DNA of 64,000 nucleotides from Anticarsia gemmatalis. Lineage: Eukaryota > Arthropoda > Insecta > Lepidoptera > Erebidae. The notes beneath the pieces are model-generated. The model ran no database searches. It was given only the letters and a program-made list of their open reading frames with translations, and was not told where the DNA came from. Shown here piece by piece: positions 51,301-62,500 of this stretch. The DNA lies in NCBI RefSeq assembly GCF_050436995.1, contig NC_134747.1:9679501-9743500 (forward strand). Direction: 5' to 3'. Made by a program: the position numbers and the translations under genes. Each line of letters begins with the position of its first letter. Positions within the stretch are counted from its first letter, which is position 1.

Positions 51301-54300
51301 TTAACGCCTGTAAAACTTTTGTGATAATGAGAATATTAAAAAAGACAGGTTTCTTCATGGTACCTTTATTAATAGCTATAACTTCATAATTATATGGCTT
51401 GTTGATATAAACACAGTCCACGTCGAGGGTCTCAATGTTTAGTTGTATAGACGGCGGAATAGACAAACCAATCATATTCAAGGGAACACGACTTATCACA
51501 CCGTCAATATCTAGATACGCTGTTGTTTGAAACTCTCCTATCTCTTTCGGGGCAAATGTTATTGTCAATTCCGTGGGTTTGTTGGGCCACAAGTTTCCTT
51601 TCTGAAAGGGAAAAAGGTAGAGTATTTTGTACTTCAAAACACACGTTGACAATAACGACGCCTACCATGTTCTGCGTTGTTTGTAGGTACATAAGTTACT
51701 TACAATAGGACTTATAGAGAAGTGCATGTTTTGAAATAGCAGTGTTTCGTCAGCTACAAGGGATTGTATTTCATCATAAAATATCCTTGTGTACACTCGT
51801 TCGTGTTCGTCGCTACTGAGCACGTCGTAGTGCACCAACTTCTCATTCTTTGCTGACTCGCTTTCTTTTACGTTGTAAAATATTGTTGCTAGTTTTAATT
51901 TCTCTTTGAAGTCTGGAACATGAACGTATTCAAGGTAATTAATCATGTATATTTTTGTTTATAAACAAAAAAACACATTGTTATTTACTTTTATCTTACC
52001 GTAATACACGCAGTCATTTTTCATACACATATAAGTCAATAAATGATCCGATTTATTGACTATTTTAAAGGTTTGCTGACGCATCATAGTATTGAAGGTG
52101 TCAAAAAACCTGACGACCTGTCTTTCTAGTTCCACACTCACAGTATGTGTCGATCCTGTTAATTGTATTCTAAAATTCTCTCCTGAAATAACAGTTTATA
52201 TTATACAGTTTCATTATTTTAAAATAATGATTGTAAATGCTACTTCTACTAGGTACCTACCTGTCTCCAGAACAGCATATAATAACCCGTTTATTTCTCC
52301 CAGATTCATTGTCTTGAAATTCACTTTAATATTAACTAGGTCATTAGGTTGCAAATAAGCGGACTTTGGTTGAACAGAAAACGGGCTGTGAATGTAAATT
52401 AGTAGAATTGTATTATTCATTAGGGTTTTTAAACATTTGAAAGATAGAGGCTTGTGCAACCTGGCTGGAACCAAAGGAAACCAGTGGCCCCATTAAACCC
52501 TTTTAGGCCATCGGGTTAATCGGTGAACGTCAAATTAAGAAGAAAACGCACAGCAGTAAGAAATTAAAATTTTACACAACATTATCATTAGTATCTTGCA
52601 TAAGAGCCACTAGTTTCATAAATTAACAAATATTAAATGATTAATACCATCGAGTTGTTAATGTAAAGCCAGCTGGAATTAGTCCAATGTTGTGAACGGT
52701 CATCAAGACGTGGTTCTCAACTTTTAATGGAGTCTTAGGAATGACAATTTTATCGGGAAAATCAAATATCGGTCTTGGCCCAATAGCTGAAACAATTACT
52801 TCCAGTGAAACGCATAAAATCAGCGACGAATTTAACTAGTAGGTAACCTAGTTTACATTGCATTTATGTCAGTCGTTGGAAACTTACGGCTCGCAGTCGA
52901 GCTAATAAACGGAGGGGAAAGACTAAACAAAGCAGAATAGAAAAAGCGCATTTTTTCAACTCGCCTTACGTGACATAAATTATTGTTCTAATTATAATTT
53001 TGGTCTGTTTTTGACTTAGTATCTTCTGCCCGCGATGTCGTATTCGAGAATGGATCTTACGGATCAAAAAGCTGTGTTTAGTAGTAATTCAAAATTCTAA
53101 CTATCTTTTTAGTAGTTATTGCTTTAAAGAGTCTTTTAAAAATCCTTATAAACTTTCGTAATATAACTAACAGCAGGCAGCTGTCGCCGACGCATTAGAT
53201 CTTCAATATGGCAACATGATTGCCAACTGCAGATCTCTCTTTCAATTAGGCAACATTTTGATTACTTATGTGTGAAGACTTTATTAACGTGACATTTTAT
53301 TCAAATGCCAATTAGGAAGGATAATATAAATCTTACCGATTAAAGCCAAGACGTACTGATCAGTATCCGTGTAAAATGATACTCGATGAGTGTAGTCCTC
53401 ATACTGCAAAGGCGTGAATGTAACAGCAAAAGTGATACTAATTCCTGGCGCCAAACGCGATAGTAAATGTCCACCGCAGGGCTTGATATTGAATTGTGAA
53501 GACTCTTTATTTACCATGTTTATAAACGTTGGAGCCTAGAGAAAGAAAATTGACTTAGAAAACCCGTATAAAAATGGATTATTCTTAATAGCGTAAGATC
53601 CCAGAGCCTACTAATTTATGAAATTTAAAGCGTCTGTGAGTAATTATGGCCCGCAGAAACGGTCTGTCCGCAATATTTATTTTAATAGCCTAGGCAAGCT
53701 AGCGAGTATGCACTCACTCTTAAACAGATATAAGTGTTTATACCGTAAAATTCGTTTCTTCGAAAATAAGTAGCATCTGGGGGCCCTGGGGTCTTAGACT
53801 ATAAGAGGTTTGAACATATATACCTTGCTTATATTTTTAACAGAAAACTTAGCCGTCAATTTGTCATTTGGTTTATAGTTTTGGAACACCAGTAGTCTAG
53901 GTGTAAACGATAACACCACTTTCCGTGGTTTGTTCCCAATGCATACTATGTTGTCCACCTCCATGTGATTTAAGTTCTGCAGCCGCTGCTGCGTGGTCAG
54001 TTTCATTTCTTTCTCATATTCTGACGGAAGAATCTGTAAAAGTGTTCCGATTATTTTATACAAATGGCGATGCTTGTTGCTTATCTACGGTAGCATTAGC
54101 TGGTGTTTATACGAGATTGGTCTGTGTACTTGTACAGGTGAATTAATGTTAGGTAGTTAGGTACTACCCACTCGAATTACAGTTAGGTACTACAAAACAT
54201 AAAATCAGCCGCCCACCAGCTGATCATCAGTTTGCTGATAGATTTGAAAGCGGTTGTGGTAGGAAATTAAACTCAGGGCCAGTTTCACAGCTTATAAGTT

Positions 54301-54797
54301 TGTATGTGTTAGATAATATCTATCTGCTGAAAAAAGTAAAGTGATGCAAATGTATGCAAATAACTGTTTTAATTCTGTCTGATAAGCTATCGGCTAAGTG
54401 GTGAAACCTGGCCTTTGTGTCAAATAGTGCATAAAATTGATTGATAGAGTTCTCTGGTCTCTGCCTACCTTATAGGGCGTGATATTACTTGGCGTGACAT
54501 AAGTGTCAATATTATTATTATATTGTTGAGCTAAACACTACTGCACGTCCCGCAACGGGATGATTAAAAAAAGATAATATAGATGTCCTATTCTATCTAC
54601 ACTTAGTTATATTGTTCTATGTCTTTCCCATGTTTTCTACAACTAACAATATGAAGTATTCTAAGAAATATGGTAATTTTTGGCCATCGCATCGTTCTTA
54701 CATCAGTCGACGGATCAAGGTATTTCTTCTTAGCAAGTAAATGATATAACTGCGAGGTGAAGTATCCATTTTGTTTGAATTCCTGCAATATTTCCAT
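21369..54797 (-). CDS. HYDIN: HYDIN, giant axonemal central-pair protein with ASH/MSP-type domains
   Basis: I traced about 79 coding exons on the minus strand, from ATG 54797 to a TGA at 21369-21371. They sum to roughly 5,080 residues against about 5,120 in vertebrate HYDIN. Exon junctions that I checked keep frame. Most exons encode immunoglobulin-like ASH/MSP domains with signatures such as CLDFGKVSVG, DFGSVRCGDK, LEPEEEIDMQIVVKP, FTPLQYEDY and FEFGPIFVG. Landmarks follow the vertebrate order: DAIKLIGQINYPNL, a P-loop-like block, a Lys/Glu-rich helical linker, LLLYRREDDRFIVKN, TFNVINPTSEPYEF and YESQWKFMIP. HYDIN builds the C2b projection of the ciliary central pair and is needed for motility. 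In an insect this points to sperm flagella or chordotonal cilia. Exons average about 190 bases, and the introns are short and partly filled by repeats. Individual exon edges may be off by a base or two. Confidence 0.93.
22745..22969 (-). mobile_element. 5S-rRNA-like SINE copy with internal deletion, in HYDIN intron
   Basis: Read on the minus strand it has TTTGAGGTTAAGCTACGCTT and GTGGATGGGTGGCC, then GTGGGTCCCGGCTGACATTT and GACTCCAACATAGT. It matches the element at 6436-6805 throughout but lacks about 120 bases in the middle. It fills most of a 325-base HYDIN intron. Confidence 0.7.
27200..27385 (+). repeat. Interspersed repeat with ATAATATTAGTATGGAT tail
   Basis: It starts AACTAGCTTTTACCCGCGAC, continues AAAAAGTAGCCTATGTCC, has CAGACAGACAGACACAGACA and ends TTTATAATATTAGTATGGAT. 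It is the same general class as 1996-2277 and lies in a HYDIN intron. Confidence 0.65.
28131..28173. repeat. Perfect 19-bp inverted repeat, 5-nt loop
   Basis: Arms AAAAATCGCGCAACTGGTT (28131-28149) and its exact reverse complement (28155-28173) flank the loop ATATG. It lies in a HYDIN intron. A strong hairpin is possible in DNA or pre-mRNA. Confidence 0.85.
29315..29427. repeat. Long fold-back element in HYDIN intron
   Basis: Arms of about 49 bases (29315-29364 and 29377-29427) are inverted copies at roughly 85% identity: CCGGTTACC...GGTAGTTTAT...CAATAGCGTTT against its reverse complement. GGGTAA flanks both sides and could be a target duplication. Confidence 0.65.
30239..30509 (+). mobile_element. 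5S-rRNA-like SINE, second subfamily, in HYDIN intron
   Basis: CGATCAGTGGGTTAAGTAAT then CGCGGTCAACC and AGATGGGTGACCGCATAG match the internal promoter layout of 5S rRNA more closely than the copy at 6436. TCACAAAAA flanks it at 30230-30238 and 30510-30518 as a probable 9-bp duplication. The 3' body (CAACTTTGACACCAGGTTGA) differs from the first subfamily. Confidence 0.65.
35228..35375. repeat. Tandem array of ~43-bp GCGTAG-containing units
   Basis: Three and a half diverged units of 42-43 bases run from GTTGCGTAGCAAAAAATCGT through GTTGCGTAGATGAAACCGTA to TTTCGTAGCAATATCCGTAG. Each unit has three spaced CGTAG boxes. It is locally GC-rich in an AT-rich HYDIN intron and non-coding in frame context. 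Confidence 0.75.
37271..37318. repeat. 22-bp inverted repeat in HYDIN intron
   Basis: AACTGGGTTTTGCTATATGA at 37271 and the near-perfect inverted copy ending at 37318 (two mismatches) flank a 4-base loop. Confidence 0.7.
38118..38178 (+). repeat. LINE-like fragment beside a HYDIN exon
   Basis: ACCCATTTATGTCCCACTCT then GGGTGTCCTCCTGGAATGAG resembles the inverse of the CCTTTGCCCAGCAGTGGGAC motif seen at 40353-40376, common near the ends of moth non-LTR elements. It begins about 20 bases beyond a HYDIN splice donor. Confidence 0.4.
39860..40062 (+). repeat. Decayed interspersed repeat in HYDIN intron
   Basis: It has ACTAGCGGACTCGACAGACG, then ATCAAAATCGGTCCAGTCGT and TTATATATATAAAGATAAG near the end. 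This is the typical order of blocks of a dispersed arthropod repeat. Confidence 0.45.
40330..40395 (+). repeat. Fragment of a non-LTR element 3' end
   Basis: GAGACCTTTGCCCAGCAGTG followed by CACAGTAATGG matches a motif widely found at the 3' end of RTE-like elements in Lepidoptera. Confidence 0.45.
41035..41135 (-). repeat. tRNA-derived SINE remnant in HYDIN intron
   Basis: On the minus strand CTCTGTGGCGCGGTCGGAAG gives an A-box-like start and GATTAGATTCAAATC a B-box-like element about 40 bases on. It is decayed. Confidence 0.45.
41744..42369 (-). other. HYDIN P-loop-like (adenylate-kinase-like) block with degenerate Walker A
   Basis: Exons 42229-42369 and 41744-41944 join in frame. The hydrophobic strand LLVFVHGSPC matches the start of the P-loop domain known in vertebrate HYDIN. 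The next residues are EEMQCQEI where G-K-T/S is expected. The following helix and strand (YSIGKTLNLPVINLDQCIVE) are conserved. Nucleotide binding is therefore doubtful here. A decayed repeat (42010-42200) fills most of the intron between the two exons. Confidence 0.7.
42010..42200 (+). repeat. Decayed interspersed repeat between HYDIN P-loop exons
   Basis: TACTAGCTTCTGATCACGAG, then TTTCCCGGGATAAAGACATG and TATAATATCAGTAG keep the block order of the repeat at 27200-27385, at lower identity. Confidence 0.45.
43518..43635. repeat. Fold-back element in HYDIN intron
   Basis: CTAGCAT ... CTTGCTACACATATTCGG on the left is mirrored by CCGAATATGTGTGTAGCAAG ... ATGCTAG on the right, with nested CCGAACCGAAT pairs inside. 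It is probably a MITE-like insertion of about 118 bases. Confidence 0.65.
45730..54797 (-). other. HYDIN N-terminal third (exons 1-20)
   Basis: The first exon (54702-54797) opens MEILQEFKQNG. Exons 53824-54033, 53337-53535, 52648-52786 and 52261-52385 follow with checked phases. They carry the first ASH-type repeats (FTPRLLVFQNY, GPRPIFDFPDKI, AYLQPNDLVNIKV). The largest exon of the gene, about 45730-46576, encodes ~282 residues, including LVPHRGLLKPDEIQYVQVIF and ECEILGGPPE, matching the conserved DUF-free ASH tandem seen in vertebrate HYDIN. About 1,560 residues in total. Confidence 0.8.
48916..49032. repeat. Perfect 24-bp palindrome followed by a second related hairpin
   Basis: Arms 48916-48939 and 48947-48970 (CTTGTGTACGTAGACCGCCG...) are exact reverse complements with a 7-nt spacer. 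A second imperfect hairpin at 48981-49003/49010-49032 shares the CGCCGACAT block. Both lie in a HYDIN intron. Confidence 0.8.
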
Positions 54798-56527
54798 ATT
54801 GCTCTATATTTATTTACACAGCGCTATTTACACTGTTCTCACACATTATCTGTTCACCTGACAGTTTATATTGTTTACCAAGAAACGGTTGCTATAGGGA
54901 TAATTTGAAATGATTGTTGGACCTCATTAGAATTGATGAGGATTTAAAAAATCACAATGAATGCCGCAGGAAGAGATGGCTTTACTTTATATCCTTAATG
55001 TGGGTGGTATTAAATAACTTTATTAGTAAACAACGGGGCGTTTGTGCAGGCCAGTCACTACACAATAATATTAAACCCTTAGTCGCCTCTTGTGACGCCC
55101 ACGGAACGTGATGAGATGGTCTATTCATAGGCGACGCCAGACGTACGAAATTAATAATTGCTCTCAGATGATTATAAAACTACTTACTCAGATTTTAAAT
55201 ACGAAGCAAATGCATTATTGAAAATAATGAATATGAGTACCTACTTAATACCCTTGATAGACAAAAAATAATGGTATCAGAGGATAAACATTTCACCGTA
55301 GCTGTTTAAAAAAAACATTTTGATCTTTTGCATTCAAAGCTGATTGCCGAAAGTGTAAAATAACAATTTCGCAAGGTATTTGACTCCGGCGCAAGAGGGC
55401 AATGGGATGAGTGCGGAAATAGCAGCGCGTCGTAATTTTAGTAGAATCGGGGCAACGCGGCCGCGGACAGAAATAGAGGCGGCAGCACACGCGTCTTCCC
55501 GCTGTCAATTTCGTCCGCTTAGGGAGCACGATTAGCAACCACCGGCCACTCGATCAGTGAAGTAAGTGTGGCTCGACGTCGCACACCGCCCGCCTGCTGG
55601 ACCGCCAGCTCGCCGCGGCTGCGCGAGTGCAGTGGAACTGTGCCTAGTTGCATAATTATCATGTGAAACCAGCTTGTGAATTCTAGTGCTTCCACAAATA
55701 AAGTTTGGATTCCTGGAATACTTACACAATACACTGATTAAGGTAGGGAACACAACATATCGATGTAATGCTAAGGCATCTCAAACTGGAAAAGGACTTG
55801 TCTAGTTACAGACGTGAATATACACATATTATTATTTACATAGACAACGTACTTTCGATATTTTGGGATATGTGTGGCGGAATATAGGTCGACAAGGCGT
55901 CGACGACGCGGCAACGCCCGCTCTATCCCGGTCACAGCTGCCGCTTGCAAATGTTAATAATATCGTTATAATTACTATCAAACCCAGCAATTTCAAGTCT
56001 CACAGGTGCAAAATATTCAGAACATAACACTACAACGGTACAGCGATCAGATATAATTAAAACAACAAAGTATTTAGTATATAACGGTCAAAAGATAGAT
56101 CACATGATTCACTCAGGCGAAAAATAAATATTGGCTAGTAGTGTCTGGTAGCACAATATCAAGTGTTCATTACATTCTTAACTTGCTGGAAGTGACAGAA
56201 AAATTCATCCGGTTCATTATTTATTCAATCTTCACGAACATAATTGTGTATAAAAGGTAAAATTTTAATAATAAGCACCAACGTTTAAATCTATAAGTCA
56301 TCTATATTCTTCCAATACTAATTCCAATTATAAGTTTTATTTGTTTTGCATGATGTAGTCTCCCGTAATTAAGGGAGCATTAAGACTGAAACATAGTTAA
56401 TGTAACAAATAATTGTACAGTGTATCCTTTGTTGAAGAGCCAAATAAATAAATACTGTCGTCAATCGTGATTACCTGTGTAACTGTGTACTAGATAAAAA
56501 TCTCATCAAACATCTCTGTATTTAGAG
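54798..56527. promoter_or_regulatory. Divergent promoter region between HYDIN and LUBEL, with CpG-rich patch
   Basis: Sequence from about 55380 to 55640 is markedly GC- and CpG-rich against AT-rich surroundings. A GTGAA|GTAAGT donor at 55561/55562 there, and an acceptor TATTTAG just before the ATG at 56528, suggest a non-coding 5' exon for LUBEL. A decayed SINE tail lies near 54455-54500, inside HYDIN intron 1. No coding gene is seen; open frames on the minus strand are by-products of GC content. Confidence 0.5.
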
Positions 56528-59500
56528 ATGCTGAAGGGCCGGGGTCGTGATCCCCGCAGCGCGGGCATGACGCCGCCGCCGCCGGCGCACCTGCATGCCG
56601 TGCTGCGGCCGCCGGCGCTACCCCACGCGTCCATGCGCCCGCCCACTCCGTCCATGCAGCGTGCGGCGCCTGCACCCAGACCTGAGCCAGACTACGAGGT
56701 CGTCGAGTTCCCCAGTGAACAATATGTCAACGCCAAACTGCAGCCACCTCCACCGCCGCCGCCAAGACCTCCAACTGGTAAAAAACCACTAGTTAGCTTT
56801 AAATCACAATGATTATTACTTTAATTTAAAAAGAATACAGTGACATTAAAGGCTTTTACGCGATCTAACATTGTTTACCTAATTTGTCGACAAGTTGTCG
56901 TGGTCAGAAGGTGCTACCTTGGGATCTTCACCAGTCTATTTTGACTGCAAATTAATAACATTGTTGCATAATGAGACCTGTGAAATAACTGAATATATAA
57001 GAGTATACCATACAGTTTCCAGATTTATTCACCTTATGCGATTTTTGTCTACTCTACACTATTGTTCATAAAAATATCTATGCATTACACACGCCCTCTA
57101 TTAAGCAGTTCAGAACTTGCACGTGGCACTAAATAATGCGTTGTATTTTATTTATTTGTAATCTACTCTTACGCTTTGGCAAACCCCAACTTCTTCTTAT
57201 GAAACACATACCTTGTTTATGGAACGTTTTACCTATATTTGAAAGATTTAATATTTATATTATTATGTTTAAATATTTGTGTATTATCATACAGGATGAA
57301 TATTTTATTAATTATTATTGTGCCAATGCTGGGCAAGGGTATCCAGTCATGATGAGGGATTATGTCTTGAATCTTCCAGGCTCGTCAGGTGTGGGTAGAA
57401 TGATGATTGTTTTCACCAAAAATGTTTTAAACAACGCTCAAACAAGTAAGGTTTTAGACGTTGTCTAGCATCTGATAATTTACTTACATTGAATAGATAC
57501 AAGAACTTCGAGAAGTGATTGTTGTTCGTTCAAGAGATACTCTTAGTGCGGTAGTGGTCTTAAAAAAATAAAAAACATATTCCGTAGCAGTTTTTTGAAA
57601 ACTCGACCACCTATGTGAAAGGCGAATGGTTAGAAATAATATCATATGCGAAAAAGGATAGGATTTATTTTGTAAGAAGACATGTAAATGGTATTTGATA
57701 ACGTGATCGACAGGTCATCCTGCAGATGCTGGTGCATCGTGTGGTCTGTGCGGGGGCGGCGGGGCGCGCGTGCGCTGCGCTGAGTGCGGCCGTCGCGCCC
57801 TCTGCGCCTCTTGTGATGACATGTATCACAGACACCCTAAACGAAGACATCACCAACGACAGGTCCGTAATGATTCATGGCCTAGAAATCCGTCAAGCCC
57901 TCAATACACGGAGTTAACGTGATATTCATTAATTAAAATAATTACAGGCTCTATCACAGTCACAATTGCGAGATGAGAGACCTCCACTACCGCCAAAAGC
58001 TGCGCCTCCTGTGCCTCCGCCGCGAAGACACAAGGTATATAATAATAAGACAAAATAGCATCAAGGTGTCATGTTATTAAATCTCGTAATAATAAATGTT
58101 AATTCAATAAATTCTAGATTGGCGGCGACCGAATGAGCGCCAGCCCAAGACCACCTGGAATAGATCAGCGACCAACCAACATAGATCAACGGCGAGCAAC
58201 ACTTAATCATGTGTCGATGATGATGGGACCAAACAGCCAGAACACAGTGCCCTCACCGGTGAATCATCACGCTAACCCTCAACATGTGTCCCAGCAGATG
58301 CCTCTACACCTTCAAACTAAAATAACGTCTACCCCGACACCGAGTCATCTCGGTAGTATGCCTTATCTGCCTACTAATATGCATTTCGCTTCTTCACCTG
58401 TTGCGCCACCCCAAGGACAAGCAAATACTTTATCGCATATGGGTTGGAATAGACAACGAGGATCGCTGCAGGGATTTGGAATGCATCCAAACATGGTAAA
58501 TATAAAAATGTTTTTGTAATACCAAAATAGAATAGTATGAAAGCATTACTTGTTACTTTGATGAACGTTACTTTTTAAAAGTCATAACACTCAATCGAAT
58601 ACCATTTATTTCCAGCACCAGCAGCAGTCTGAGCCCTGGGATAACACTGAAAATATGGCGCCAGCGGTTCAAAGTTGGGGTCGACCTCTGCGAAAAGGAG
58701 CATCAGTACTAGAATTAAGTGGTGGTGCAGCTTCAGCATGTGCTGGATGCGCACATTGTGGACCTGTGCCCTGGCGGTACGGTAGCTGCGCCAGCCTTGA
58801 TCATCCCTGGGGCGCTGCTGCTCCAAATTGGCCAGCTGCATGTTGTACACCACCGCACCCGGCTCATAATCCGCATATGTACCCACATCAGCACATGCAT
58901 CCACCTCAAACACCGCAGCCATACAGGAGAGGTAAGTAATAACAGTTGTTGTTTAAGAACGTGTAATTGTGTTGAGCAAATTCAGAAATACACTTTTTCA
59001 GCTGAAAGCCGTGCGGTTTCTCGAGCCGCATCGCGTGCTGGATCCCGCGCCGCGTCACCCGCTATGAGCGTACGCTCACGCACTTCACGGCGTCATAAAC
59101 ATCGCACGCCGTCACCGCCGCTACCATCTAGCGATGCAGATTCGGAGAGCGAAAGTGAGAGCGATCACGGCCCACGACCGCGTGACCATGAACCTCCAAG
59201 TAAAACAAAGGAGAAAGATGAAGAATCTCTAGGACCAGCACCACCTCCACCCAACTCATCATGGCAATGCGAACATTGTACTTTTGTTAATGAGCCTGGC
59301 GTGCGTGTGTGCGTTGTCTGCTGCCGTACACCAACAACCGTTCCAAAACCTATACAAGATATCGGCGAAAATATTGAAAGACTGAAAATCGCTACGAAAC
59401 AATCTCCTTCACCAGCACGGGTCCCAGAGGAACCCCGCGTTGAACGAGGTTCGTTACTTATTATACTTAATTGTATGCATATTTAAATGTTTTACAACAA

Positions 59501-62500
59501 GATAAATTCTCATCTTTCATATTAACTTTATTTAACTATTTGGTTAGGTAATAGGTACTTATGAAATAATTGTTGATAATTAAACCTATACTATTTATAT
59601 GTACTTTCTCACTATACATTTGTTTATATTGGGTATTCGCATTGTTTACAGTTATAGAAAAAACAACCACGAAACCGAAAAAAGAGCGTATGTCTACAGG
59701 TTGCGGACCATCTCCTCCTCGAGAAACAGCATTAAAAAAACCAGTGAACCGACTCGTTACACCCACACGAGAACCGAGTGTCCACAATCGGCAAGATTTA
59801 CATGAGAGACACGACATGGCTGTCGGGCCCTCTCCGCCCCGGGAGATTCAGAACGGTGTCCGGACTAAACGAGACATGAGTACTGATATATCTCCCCCGC
59901 GTGATACTAATAGAACTATGAGAGTTTCTCCGTATAAAGAGACTCGTGAGTCTCCTAGACCCGAAATTCCAAAGCGCCACAGTATATCCGTTGGTCCCTC
60001 ACCGCCACGTGAGAATTCTGTTAGTAGAACACAAAGTAATTCTAAAACACCTGTTCAAAAAAAGTCCACTGGAACGTCGCCTCCACGCGACGCCGTTGTT
60101 GATCGACGCTCTACCGTAACTGCCAGCCGAACGAACGTATCAAATACTGGCACATCGCCTCCTCCGCAGAGTATATCTACACAGGTAAGGGTATAATACA
60201 TTACATAGTATTAGCAACGTATCGAGTGTGATTTGTTTAGTGAATAATATTACCTTTTGCACTATTTCAGACTTATGAAGTTCCGAACTCATGGGAACGT
60301 GCCCCGTCAGTATCACGGTCTCGACCACGAAGACGTTTTCGAGACGACGCCAGGCGAGAGCGGTCTCACAGCAGACATTCTTTATCGAGCGACACCCGTG
60401 TAAGTAGCACCTTATCAAAAAGTAGCTATGTCAACATTTTTTATTTTTAACAATAAACATTCTAATGCTGTCGCTTGATTTAAAGAAGAACAAGGATTAA
60501 ATTTAATCTTTACTAGCATTTATTAAGAAGGTTTATGATTTCGTACAATATAATTATAGGAAAGTGACCGAAGTGTCCGTACAGCTGGTCCGAGCAGTCG
60601 GTGGGAATGGCGTGAACGTGACAGCAGCCCAGGAGGCGACTGGGGAGATGGCTATAATAACAGACTGTCTCGTCGTGCCTCTCATTTAGATCTTCGCCGC
60701 ACTCGATCCACTCGTCGTTCCAGTTACTATGGCTCTGAGGTAAAAAAAAATAACAATCATTGCAAAATACCTAGATTTTAATACAATAGTTTTATGTAAA
60801 TGTCGTCTAATGACAATGTAATGTCTAAAACATGTACTTCAAATATAAAACCTATAGTACGATGGACTCCCGCGATTAGTCGATTTCTTCACAGGCTGCG
60901 TCTCCAGAACGTCAGTCTTCAGGTCGCGCAATCTCGCTAGAAGCTCTGGCTGGAACCGGCGCTAGACGTGAGGCAGAACGTGGAATTGAACTGGCCCAGT
61001 TGATGGGTGAAGCAGAAAGACTAGGCTTTAGTGCAGCAGAGGTACAAGCAGCTTTGATTCAAAGTCCAACGGCACCATTAGCTTGGCTACGAGAACGATG
61101 GCCTAGTTTGTGCGCAGGTGTGCGAGCTGCAGCTGCACGTCTCGCACCTACTGCAGCAATCACTGAGCTAGAGGCAAGAGCAGCTCTTGCTCGACATCGA
61201 GGCGCCATGTGGCCGGCCGTAACAGAATGCGTCGAAAGACATCGGCGACAGGTAATTGGGATCTTGTAAATATTTAAACATTAGAGCCATCAGCCACCCT
61301 TACGGATCGAGGATTTCAATGCTTAATTTTTCAGACCGAGGTCACAGGAGTTGGAGAGGAAAGAAGACTCCGCGGGCATGTCTGGGGTTCCCCCGTGGGC
61401 GCTGACGACGACGCAGCACCTCCTCGGTCCTCATCCCGCCAATCTCACCGCATGCGCGGTAATCTCAAACGAACCACAAACCAATAACATAAAGTTACAT
61501 TACAAGATCACATCATCATCGTACCACGTCATAACCTTCACTTTACATTTCAGCAGAAGATAGTTCTGATGAGTTTGAAGCACCAACGCCACCTAAATTC
61601 CAAGACGACGACTGGATGTATTTACCATTAAATGTGAACATCGATGACTATGAAAGAGAGGCAAATCTGGTGGAAGCCAAGTATACTGAAGACAAGGCCA
61701 GTAATGATAGTAAGGAGGATGTCGCAAAAAAATTAAGGAAACTGCTTGAAGAAGCTGGAGTTCCTACCATTGATGAAAATTTGTTACTAAAAGGATTACT
61801 CTCTGGTAATCCAATATTTGGACAAGGAGCTGACTCACAAACTAGTGTAAAATCGCAACAGATTGATTTAATACAGTCCGAAAATGACTTCATTGATGCT
61901 TATAATGCTCTTACAAGATCTAGTCCATTACCAAATATCAATGGAAACCACAACAGAACTACCGAATCCGTCGTAGAGAATGATAATAAATCAATTACCC
62001 AAAATGGGTCACATACTTTAAATAATAACGAAACTTTAAAAAATAACAAATATGATTCTGTTCACGAAATACAAGACAAGAAAAATAATAATTCAATGGC
62101 AGGATCGCAGACAAACAATGAACAGGGCAATCAGACAAACAATGAACGATTCACTAATGAACCGTCTATATCTAATGATAACAAAGTTCAGCCAAAAATT
62201 GACTTACAATCAGATAATAAAATCAACTCCAACGGTAATATGACTCCAATGGAAACCATTACTAAAGGGGAAGTTACTACTCACGATAAATCAAACTTGC
62301 CTAACAATAAGAGTAAACCAACTCCAGTAATAGTATTGATTGAAGACCAAGAGAGTCATTCACTATCTAGCTCAGATAGTAACAGGTCTACTTCACGATT
62401 AGCGTCACAACAAGCTCAGAAATTAACTAATTCAAATAAAAAAATGTCGCCTAAACGCGCACAAGCGAATTCAAACGAGACGAAGTCTCACAATGAGCAT

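Noticed and set aside
55293..55753. Several overlapping open frames on the minus strand upstream of LUBEL
   Set aside because: They arise from the GC-rich promoter patch, have biased Arg/Ala composition and lack splice or domain support.
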